From positions 1-5,738 of the forward strand of contig CAMLMQ010000182.1 of NCBI GenBank assembly GCA_946481135.1: DNA of 5,738 bases, read 5' to 3'. Shown piece after piece: positions 1 through 4,441 of the stretch; positions within the stretch are counted from its first letter, which is position 1, and every line of letters starts with the position of its first letter. The DNA is from an uncultured Microbacteriaceae bacterium (lineage in GTDB: Bacteria > Actinomycetota > Actinomycetes > Actinomycetales > Microbacteriaceae). The notes under the pieces were generated by a model. It did no database searches. It had not been told where the DNA came from and saw only the letters and a program-made list of their open reading frames with translations. Made by a program: the position numbers and the translations under genes.

Positions 1-503
1 CCCTCGAGCTCGACGGCTCGGCGTGGGCCGGCGTCGTGCACGGCCACCTCGGCGGGAAGCCGCCGGCGGTCGACCTCGCGCGCGAGAAGGCGCTCGGCGA
101 GCTGCTCGCGGCCGCCGCGCACGAGGGGCTGCTCAACGCCGCCCACGATCTCGCCGACGGCGGACTCGCGACCGCGCTCACCGACGGTGTCCTCCGGTTC
201 GGCGTCGGCGCGCGGGTCTTCCTCGACGAGCTGTGCGAGCGCGACGGCGTGGACGCGGCGACGGCGCTCTTCTCGGAGTCGACGGGCCGCGTGCTCGTCG
301 CGGTGCCGCGCGAGGAGGACGTGAAGTTCACGCGGCTCTGCGAGGGACGCGGCTACCCCGTGCTGCGGGTCGGGGTCACCGACACCGAGGGCGCGCTCGA
401 GGTGCAGGGGCTCTTCGACATCCCGCTCGACGAGCTGCGGAGCACGTCGCGCGGCACACTCGCCGAGCACTTCGGCCCCGTCGTCGGCTACCCCGCGCGC
501 TGA
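1..503 (+). CDS. purL: Phosphoribosylformylglycinamidine synthase subunit PurL, C-terminal part (5' end outside window)
   Basis: PurL catalyses the ATP-dependent conversion of FGAR to FGAM in cytosolic de novo purine synthesis, using ammonia from the PurQ glutaminase. The frame is open from the left edge (first whole codon at 3) to TGA at 501-503, giving about 166 residues. The start reads LELDGSAWAGVVHGHLGG. Next come the HDLADGGL motif (about 144-167), typical of the C-terminal AIR-synthase-like domain, then a SESTGRVLVAV strand and the FDIPLDEL segment near the end. These are seen directly. Family knowledge says the small bacterial PurL is about 740-770 residues, so roughly the last fifth is present. 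The gene converges on the SDR gene, with a large palindrome between them that may end its transcript. Identification is firm; nothing in the visible part looks damaged. Confidence 0.95.
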   Translation, partial: LELDGSAWAGVVHGHLGGKPPAVDLAREKALGELLAAAAHEGLLNAAHDLADGGLATALTDGVLRFGVGARVFLDELCERDGVDAATALFSESTGRVLVAVPREEDVKFTRLCEGRGYPVLRVGVTDTEGALEVQGLFDIPLDELRSTSRGTLAEHFGPVVGYPAR

Positions 504-507
504 ACCT

Positions 508-616
508 CGCGGGTTGAGGAGCGCCGCCCGTCGGGCGTCGCGTATCGAAGCTCGACCTGCGAGTCATCAAGGGTTTCGATACGCGTCCGGCCGCGCCGGG
601 CGCTCCTCAACCCGCG
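508..616. repeat. Nested inverted repeat, candidate bidirectional terminator / palindromic repeat element
   Basis: Two 39-bp units, 511-549 and 575-613, face each other across a 25-nt centre. The outer arms 508-525 and 599-616 are perfect 18-bp complements (CGCGGGTTGAGGAGCGCC). The inner arms 540-549 and 575-584 are perfect 10-bp complements (GCGTATCGAA). Between outer and inner arms each unit has a 14-bp segment of equal length but different sequence. Each side can also form a small hairpin: GCCC-GTC-GGGC at 526-536 and CCGGC-CGC-GCCGG at 587-599. The whole could fold like a cloverleaf. It lies between converging genes, so an RNA hairpin would form in both directions. There is no T-run, so it is not a classical intrinsic terminator. 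The TTGAGGAGCG / CGTATCGAA pairing resembles intergenic repeats I associate with Microbacteriaceae; that recollection is unchecked. Confidence 0.85.
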
Positions 617-1533
617 GAGACGGTGAACTGGATGCCCGACCACTCCTCGGCGAGCGCCCAGAGGCGTGCGCCGAACTCGGGCGACGCGCTCGACGGCACG
701 GGGGCCTGCACGACCGGCTCGCCGCGGAGCCCGAGCATCGAGGCGGGGCCGTAGAACTCGCCCGACTCGGCGTGCGGGTCGAGCGCCGCGCGCACGACGG
801 GCCACGCGCCGCGATCCTTGCCCTGCGCGAACGGCGCCGAGAGCATCCCGCCGAGGCGCTGCCACCCCTTCGAGTTCGAGATCACGTCGGTGCGCTTCTC
901 GGAGAGCTCGTTGACCGCGTAGCCGGGATGCGCGAGCAGTGAACGACGGGCGTCGCCCGCGGCGCGCAGCCGGCGGTCGAGCTCGAACGCGAAGCCGTGC
1001 ACGGCGTGCTTCGAGAACGCGTAGGCCCGGAAGGGCCCGTAGCGGCGCTCCGACATGAGGTCGTCGACATCCAGCCGCACCATCTTCGTCGACAGCGAGC
1101 CGAGGCCGACGACACGATCCCGCAGCACGGGGAAGAGCAACGCCGTGAGGGCGAAGTGGCCGACGAAGTTGCCGCCCACCTCCAGTTCGAGACCGTCGTG
1201 CGTCGTCTTCCGCTGCCGCGACGCGACGACGAGGCCGGCGTTGTTGATGAGCACGTCGGCACCGCCGAGTCCGGCGATCGCCGCCGCCGCATCGCGCACC
1301 GACGCGATCGACGTGAGGTCGAAGGGCACGTGCGTGACGTCGGCCGCGGGAACGCGCGCGCGGATGGCCGCGATCGCGTCGCGCGCCTTCGGAGCGTGGC
1401 GGGCGGCGAGCAGGATGCGGGCGCCCGCGCCGGCGAGCTGCTCGCACGTCCAGTAGCCGATGCCGGTGCTGCCGCCCGTGACCACGATCGTGCGTCCCGC
1501 CTGCGAGGGCAGGCGGCGGGGATCCCAGCTCAC
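607..1533 (-). CDS. Short-chain dehydrogenase/reductase, retinol-dehydrogenase-like
   Basis: This is a 308-residue NAD(P)-dependent oxidoreductase with a Rossmann fold; the substrate is unknown. Visible motifs are the TGGSTGIG cofactor loop (19-26), NNAG (97-100), the structural Asn in GGNFVGHF (N122), the probable catalytic Ser in GLGSLS (S146) and the YAFSK active site (Y171, K175). The 25-residue gap from Ser to Tyr, the DLMSERRYGPFRAY stretch and the AHPGY segment near 220 match the retinol-dehydrogenase/WWOX-like branch rather than FabG-like SDRs. The GTG start at 1533 is chosen because it overlaps the upstream chorismate mutase stop (GTGA) and the Rossmann strand follows directly. An in-frame ATG at 1611 would lie deep inside the neighbour. 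I see no Shine-Dalgarno for this GTG, so coupled translation is likely. The last codons and stop lie inside the downstream repeat. Function beyond family is not assignable. Confidence 0.9.
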   Translation of the reverse strand: MSWDPRRLPSQAGRTIVVTGGSTGIGYWTCEQLAGAGARILLAARHAPKARDAIAAIRARVPAADVTHVPFDLTSIASVRDAAAAIAGLGGADVLINNAGLVVASRQRKTTHDGLELEVGGNFVGHFALTALLFPVLRDRVVGLGSLSTKMVRLDVDDLMSERRYGPFRAYAFSKHAVHGFAFELDRRLRAAGDARRSLLAHPGYAVNELSEKRTDVISNSKGWQRLGGMLSAPFAQGKDRGAWPVVRAALDPHAESGEFYGPASMLGLRGEPVVQAPVPSSASPEFGARLWALAEEWSGIQFTVSAG

Positions 1534-1850
1534 GGTTGCGTCGAGACGGCGCCGGTCGAGGCGATCTGCTCGTGGTGATGGATGACCTCGGCCACGACGA
1601 AGTTGAACCACTTCTCGGCGAAGGCCGGGTCGAGCTGAGCGTCGAGCGCGAGGTCACGCAGACGGGCGATCTGCCGGGCCTCGCGGTCGGGGTCCGACGG
1701 CGGGAGCCCCCGCTCGGCCTTCAGGCGCCCGACCCGCTGCGTCGCCTTGAAGCGCTCCGCGAGCAGGTGCACGAGGGCGGCGTCGATGTTGTCGATGCTC
1801 TGCCGGATCGCGCCGAGCTCGGCGCGCGTCTGCTCGTCCATCTCGGCCAT
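1530..1850 (-). CDS. Chorismate mutase, AroQ class (monofunctional)
   Basis: This 106-residue, probably all-helical enzyme would isomerise chorismate to prephenate, the first step of the Phe/Tyr branch. The AroQ active-site pattern is visible in order: R16 (in AIRQSIDNID), R33 (LLAERF), K44 (RLKAERG), D53, R56 and E57 (SDPDREARQ). These correspond to E. coli R11, R28, K39, D48, R51 and E52. The position matching E. coli Gln88 falls in the EVIHHHEQI segment, where I read His (about H93); that alignment is tentative. The ATG at 1850 is preferred because AGGA lies 8 nt upstream (1859-1862). An in-frame ATG at 1916 would sit inside the acetyltransferase gene; ATG 1841 is a weaker alternative. It lies 10 nt after the acetyltransferase stop and overlaps the SDR start by 4 bp, so it is the middle gene of an operon. 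There is no fused prephenate dehydratase, dehydrogenase or DAHP synthase domain. Confidence 0.88.
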   Translation of the reverse strand: MAEMDEQTRAELGAIRQSIDNIDAALVHLLAERFKATQRVGRLKAERGLPPSDPDREARQIARLRDLALDAQLDPAFAEKWFNFVVAEVIHHHEQIASTGAVSTQP

Positions 1851-1858
1851 GCCCCGAA

Positions 1859-1862
1859 TCCT
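1859..1862 (-). promoter_or_regulatory. Shine-Dalgarno AGGA of the chorismate mutase gene
   Basis: On the minus strand AGGA stands 8 nt before the ATG at 1850. It overlaps the TAG stop of the upstream acetyltransferase gene (1863-1861). It decides the start in favour of 1850 and suits re-initiation by ribosomes finishing the upstream gene. Confidence 0.6.
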
Positions 1863-2490
1863 ATCGAGCGAGCCCGGGGGGCACGGCGGACGCGAGCCGC
1901 GCCTCGAGCCCGGCACGCACGCCCGGCCACTCGTCGACGAGGATCGAGAACACCGCCGTGTCCCGCCACGAGCCGTCGGCGCGGCGCTGGTCGCGGCGCA
2001 CGACGCCCTCGAAGGTGGCCCCGAGTTTCGCGATGGCCGCGCGCGAACGCCCGTTCCGGGCGTCGGCCTGCAGCTTCACGCGCCCGAAGCCCGCGTCGAA
2101 CGCGGCGCCGAGCATGAGCAGTTTCGCCTGCGGGTTCACCGCGCTCGCCCACACCCGTGGATCCCATGCGGTCCAGCCGATGTGGGCGTGCTCGCGGTCC
2201 AGGTCGAAGTCGGCGAGGCTCGACGCCCCGACGACCGTCCCGGCATCCGACCCCGCGGTGAGCCGCGCGACGTAGGTGATGCCGCGCTCGTGGGGGAAGT
2301 ACCGCGGAGCCCATGCGGCGAACGCGGCCTCGTCGGCCGGCAACCCGGCGGGACCGCCCCCGTAGCCGCCCGCGAACACCTCGGGATGCCCGATCGCCCG
2401 CCAGAGCTCGGGGAGGTGGGTCGGCGTGAACGGTTCGAGGCGGAGGAACCGGCCGTCGAGCACGCGGCGATCCGGCAGCTGGGCGGTCAC
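1861..2490 (-). CDS. GNAT-family N-acetyltransferase, RimJ/RimL type
   Basis: This 209-residue protein resembles the RimJ/RimL-like branch of GNAT enzymes, which move an acetyl group from acetyl-CoA to a protein N-terminus or small-molecule amine. The acceptor is unknown. After the N-terminal strand GRFLRLEPF (13-21) comes a central strand VVGASSLADFD (86-96). HIGWTAWDPRVWASAVN (103-119) follows, with the WDPRxW signature of this branch, then the AKLLML helix (122-127). VKLQADARNGRSRAAIAKLGATFEG (138-162) is the usual closing motif, with N146 and the helix that packs on CoA. The GTG at 2490 is chosen because GAGGA lies 7 nt upstream and the fold begins just after it. An ATG at 2589 would overlap the divergent membrane gene by 67 bp and add a low-complexity tail. 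It is first in the operon with chorismate mutase and SDR. I could not find a clear -10 hexamer for it. Confidence 0.87.
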   Translation of the reverse strand: MTAQLPDRRVLDGRFLRLEPFTPTHLPELWRAIGHPEVFAGGYGGGPAGLPADEAAFAAWAPRYFPHERGITYVARLTAGSDAGTVVGASSLADFDLDREHAHIGWTAWDPRVWASAVNPQAKLLMLGAAFDAGFGRVKLQADARNGRSRAAIAKLGATFEGVVRRDQRRADGSWRDTAVFSILVDEWPGVRAGLEARLASAVPPGLAR

Positions 2491-2497
2491 CCCGCCA

Positions 2498-2502
2498 TCC
2501 TC
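2498..2502 (-). promoter_or_regulatory. Shine-Dalgarno GAGGA of the acetyltransferase gene
   Basis: GAGGA on the minus strand stands 7 nt before the GTG at 2490. It supports that start over the upstream ATG at 2589 and implies that this operon, unlike its divergent neighbour, has a leadered transcript. Confidence 0.55.
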
Positions 2503-2510
2503 GCAGCCGC

Positions 2511-2516
2511 TAACGT
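2511..2516 (+). promoter_or_regulatory. Candidate -10 hexamer TAACGT of a leaderless promoter
   Basis: TAACGT fits the actinobacterial TANNNT consensus and ends 6 nt before the ATG at 2523, so transcription could begin at the start codon itself. No Shine-Dalgarno lies in the 2517-2522 gap, and no convincing -35 hexamer is visible. Leaderless genes with this spacing are common in actinobacteria. The assignment is inference from pattern and spacing. Confidence 0.5.
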
Positions 2517-2522
2517 GTCGCC

Positions 2523-3161
2523 ATGTCGCGCTTCGACACCCCGGTGTGGCGTCTCGTCGGCTCCGCCGCGTCGTGGGCCCTGTTCGCATTCTTCTTCCTC
2601 GGACTCGCCCAGGCCGCGGCCGTCGTGCTCGGCCTCGGCGGGTACTGCGCGTCCGGCGGCCCGTATGTCATCGAGACCGAGTGTCCGCAGTCGGTGGTGG
2701 TCTTCGCGCCGATCGGCATCTTCGGGATGTTCGCGGCGGTGGGTGTCTCCCTCGGCCTCGCCCGCGGCTTCGGGGTGTCGCTTCTCGCCTGGGCGTGGCC
2801 GATCCTGTTCGTCGGCCTCGGCATCCCGTTCCTCGGAGCGGTCGTGACGCCGCAGGGCGTCGACGTCTCGAGCATCGTGGTCGGCGTGCTGTTCCTCGCG
2901 ATGGGCCTGGGACCGGTGTGGCTCGTCGTGAAGGGCGGATCGCTCGTGCCGACCCTCGTCGGGGCGCGCAGCATCGCGGGCGCCCGGTTCGCGTACGGCG
3001 GCACACCGCGCCGCTACTTCGGGCTCACCCCGACCGACGGCGACGAGGCGCCGCCCACGGCGCGCGACTGGACGCTGAGCCTCGGCACGTGGCTCGTCGG
3101 CACGGCCCTCGGCGCGTGGCTCTCGCTCACCGCGTTCAACGCCCTCGCGGCGGCCGGGTGA
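2523..3161 (+). CDS. Integral membrane protein of unknown function, five predicted helices
   Basis: I do not recognise a characterised family. The 212-residue product has hydrophobic segments at about 12-38, 58-80, 83-108, 115-136 and 185-211. A basic/polar stretch from 137 to 184 (KGG, ARS, PRRYFGLTPTDGDE) is probably cytoplasmic. The short loop between helices 1 and 2 holds C42 and C54 around GGPYVIETECP; with the N-terminus inside, this loop faces outward and the two Cys could form a disulfide. I recall similar C-x-x-GGPYxI-CP loops in other actinobacterial membrane proteins; this is unverified. The ATG at 2523 is chosen because it follows a -10-like TAACGT by 6 nt and no other start precedes helix 1. 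It is monocistronic, divergent from the acetyltransferase operon, and ends 1 nt from the stop of the converging small gene. Reality as a gene is secure; function is open. Confidence 0.85.
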   Translation: MSRFDTPVWRLVGSAASWALFAFFFLGLAQAAAVVLGLGGYCASGGPYVIETECPQSVVVFAPIGIFGMFAAVGVSLGLARGFGVSLLAWAWPILFVGLGIPFLGAVVTPQGVDVSSIVVGVLFLAMGLGPVWLVVKGGSLVPTLVGARSIAGARFAYGGTPRRYFGLTPTDGDEAPPTARDWTLSLGTWLVGTALGAWLSLTAFNALAAAG

Positions 3162-3162
3162 G

Positions 3163-3426
3163 TCAGCCCGACGCCGCCTCGCGCAGCGCGGCGGTGTCGG
3201 CGACGTAGAGGTCGACCGCTCCGCAGGTGAGGCACACCCGGGCGTGGAGCGGGCGCGACACGGCCGTGCGGAGGGCCGAGATGCCGAGCACCTCGCCCAC
3301 GACCTCGGGTCGGGCCCGGGCGACGGTGACGCTCAACGGGCGCTTGGAGCGGGCGTCGTAGTCGTCGACGACGGCATCGGCGAGCACGTCATCCGAGCCG
3401 CAGGCTCGACAGACGGGGGCGGTCAT
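3163..3426 (-). CDS. Small protein with two CxxC knuckles, putative zinc-ribbon
   Basis: This 87-residue soluble protein has CRAC at 6-9 and CLTC at 65-68, each followed by Gly (CRACGSDDV and CLTCGAVDLYVAD). This is the usual layout of a four-cysteine zinc ribbon with an insertion between the knuckles. The 55 residues between contain no clear motif: a charged start (DDYDARSKRPL), then VEVVGEVLGI-like hydrophobic sequence (about 41-50). Such proteins bind nucleic acid, act as small adaptor modules, or are uncharacterised; I cannot choose. The ATG at 3426 follows a -10-like TACGCT by 7 nt, so the gene is probably leaderless. The same palindrome also serves the divergent AraC gene, which suggests linked expression. 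Codon use is like its neighbours, and the Cys spacing argues for a real gene. Confidence 0.78.
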   Translation of the reverse strand: MTAPVCRACGSDDVLADAVVDDYDARSKRPLSVTVARARPEVVGEVLGISALRTAVSRPLHARVCLTCGAVDLYVADTAALREAASG

Positions 3427-3431
3427 GGCGC

Positions 3432-3445
3432 CCAGCGTACGCTGG
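3432..3445. promoter_or_regulatory. Palindromic bidirectional -10 region shared by two leaderless genes
   Basis: CCAGCGTACGCTGG is a perfect 14-bp palindrome in the 23-bp gap between divergent genes. On the plus strand TACGCT (3438-3443) ends 6 nt before the GTG at 3450. On the minus strand TACGCT (3439-3434) ends 7 nt before the ATG at 3426. Both fit TANNNT, and both distances fit transcription starting at the start codon. The two hexamers share the central TA. Neither gene has a Shine-Dalgarno. No convincing -35 was found at the right spacing on either side. The palindrome could also be an operator, for instance for autoregulation. Confidence 0.6.
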
Positions 3446-3449
3446 CGGC

Positions 3450-3890
3450 GTGACCCCCGAGGAGCTCGCCGACCTCGCCCACCTGCGCCGCGCGCGCGAT
3501 CTCATGGACCGGGAGTACATGCGCCCGCTCGACGTGCCGGCTCTCGCCCGCCGCGCCCTCATGTCACCCGCCCACTTCGCGCGACGCTTCCGCGCGGCCT
3601 ACGGCGAGACCCCGTACTCCTACCTCATGACCCGGCGCATCGAGCGCGCCCAGCAGCTGCTGCGGCGGGGCGAGTTGTCGGTCACCGACGTGTGCCTCGC
3701 GGTCGGCTGCACCTCGCTCGGGTCGTTCAGCAGCCGGTTCACCGAGATCGTCGGGATGACCCCGACGGCGTACCGCGCGCTCGACCACGGAGGCGTCGAC
3801 CGGATGCCACCCCAGACCGTCCTGGTCGGTCTGCGCCCGACCCGGGAGGGAGCAGGATCGGAGAAGACATCCGCCGTCGTCCGCGCGTAG
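3450..3890 (+). CDS. AraC/XylS-family transcriptional regulator lacking a sensor domain
   Basis: This 146-residue protein is essentially an AraC-type DNA-binding domain of two helix-turn-helix units. The first spans about 28-51 (LDVPALARRALMSPAHFARRF); the second about 77-101 (VTDVCLAVGCTSLGSFSSRF). The family signature GMTPTAYRA follows at 102-110. About 25 residues precede the first unit, so there is no N-terminal cupin or other ligand domain, which full-length members (about 280-300 residues) carry. The C-terminal tail (111-146) is polar and probably disordered. The GTG at 3450 follows a -10-like TACGCT by 6 nt, suggesting leaderless expression. The VOC gene starts 10 nt after the stop. 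Small AraC-type proteins next to VOC genes recur in actinobacteria, as far as I know, so it probably controls that gene and perhaps itself. The effector is unknown. Confidence 0.88.
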   Translation: MTPEELADLAHLRRARDLMDREYMRPLDVPALARRALMSPAHFARRFRAAYGETPYSYLMTRRIERAQQLLRRGELSVTDVCLAVGCTSLGSFSSRFTEIVGMTPTAYRALDHGGVDRMPPQTVLVGLRPTREGAGSEKTSAVVRA

Positions 3891-3893
3891 CGT
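3864..3893 (+). promoter_or_regulatory. Candidate leaderless promoter of the VOC gene, inside the end of the AraC gene
   Basis: TAGCGT at 3888-3893 fits the TANNNT -10 consensus and ends 7 nt before the ATG at 3901. AAGACA at 3864-3869 matches four of six bases of TTGACA, with an 18-nt spacer. The first three bases of the -10 are the TAG stop of the AraC gene. The 3894-3900 gap holds no Shine-Dalgarno. The VOC gene may therefore have its own promoter besides read-through from the regulator gene. Confidence 0.5.
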
Positions 3894-3900
3894 CGAAGCC

Positions 3901-4314
3901 ATGACGATGACGGTCTCCCACTTCCCGATCCTCGCGCCCGACGTCGACGCGACGGTCGCGTTCTACCGTGACGCGCTCGGCCTCGTGGTCGTGAACGACG
4001 TGCCCTACGGCGAGTACCGCTGGGTGACGCTCGCGAGCCCCGACACCCCCGTCGGTCAGCTCGTCGTGAGCCAGCCGCACGCCGGCCGTTCCGAACAGGA
4101 GGGCGATCAGCTCGCCGCCCTCGTCGCGCTCGGGGTGTTCGGCCCGGTCGTGTTCGAGACCGACGACGTCGACGCCGCCTTCGAGCGGGCGCGGGCGTCC
4201 GGACTCGGCGAGGTGCTGCAGGAGCCGCAGGACATGGGCTACGGCGTGCGCGACTGCGCCTTCCGCGACCCCGCCGGCAACATGGTGCGCATCGGGCAGA
4301 AGGTCGACGGCTGA
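3901..4314 (+). CDS. VOC-superfamily (glyoxalase/bleomycin-resistance-like) protein
   Basis: This 137-residue protein shows two VOC modules. The first has HFPILAPDVDATVAFYRDALGL (7-28), the usual strand, Asp and FYRDxLG helix. The second begins GPVVFETDDVDAAFERA (81-97) and ends FRDPAGNMVRI (121-131). VOC proteins include metal-dependent lyases, dioxygenases and metal-free antibiotic-binding proteins. Here the usual His of the second module's first strand is absent (V83/V84 region) and the usual Glu after GN is R130. At most H7 survives of the typical metal ligands, so binding or sequestration of a small molecule is as likely as catalysis. The ATG at 3901 is preferred to ATG 3907 because of the -10 spacing. 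It lies 10 nt after the AraC-type gene, its likely regulator. The substrate cannot be inferred. Confidence 0.88.
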   Translation: MTMTVSHFPILAPDVDATVAFYRDALGLVVVNDVPYGEYRWVTLASPDTPVGQLVVSQPHAGRSEQEGDQLAALVALGVFGPVVFETDDVDAAFERARASGLGEVLQEPQDMGYGVRDCAFRDPAGNMVRIGQKVDG

Positions 4315-4370
4315 GGTCGGGCTCGCGTTAGTTGCACGCGCGTCCGTACTCCGGCGCGCGCGTGCAACCG

Positions 4371-4399
4371 GCACCCGCGCAAGCCCGATAGCCGGGTGC
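4371..4399. other. Spacer hairpin 1 of the palindrome-rich element
   Basis: GCACCCG (4371-4377) pairs perfectly with CGGGTGC (4393-4399) across a 15-nt loop. It directly follows the first 40-bp unit. Its role is unknown; it adds to the structured character of the gap between the VOC gene and purA. Confidence 0.5.
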
Positions 4400-4416
4400 G
4401 TGAGGCCGTGCACATC

Positions 4417-4441
4417 CGGGCGTTCCGCCTCCGAACGTCCG
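4417..4441. other. Spacer hairpin 2 of the palindrome-rich element
   Basis: CGGGCGTTC (4417-4425) pairs with GAACGTCCG (4433-4441): nine pairs including one G-U, with a 7-nt loop. It is compact enough to act as a termination or RNA-end-protecting hairpin for the VOC transcript, but there is no following T-run. Confidence 0.5.

Noticed and set aside
508..616. Classical intrinsic terminator at the purL/SDR junction
   Set aside because: The stem is long and GC-rich but lacks a T-run on either strand; called a repeat with possible terminator role instead.
1534..1611. Upstream in-frame ATG for the SDR gene, adding 26 residues
   Set aside because: The added sequence overlaps the chorismate mutase C-terminus and is Arg/Asp low-complexity; the GTG in the GTGA overlap fits better.
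488..1657. Long minus-strand open frame of 389 codons overlapping the SDR gene
   Set aside because: It is a frame-shifted shadow of the SDR; the SDR motifs lie in the other frame and this translation is Arg-rich.
2491..2589. Upstream in-frame ATG for the acetyltransferase, adding 33 residues
   Set aside because: It would overlap the divergent membrane gene and its promoter; GAGGA points to the GTG at 2490.
1747..2847. Long plus-strand open frame of 366 codons crossing the acetyltransferase and membrane genes
   Set aside because: It spans genes on both strands and has an Arg/Pro/Ser-rich low-complexity translation, a GC-driven shadow.
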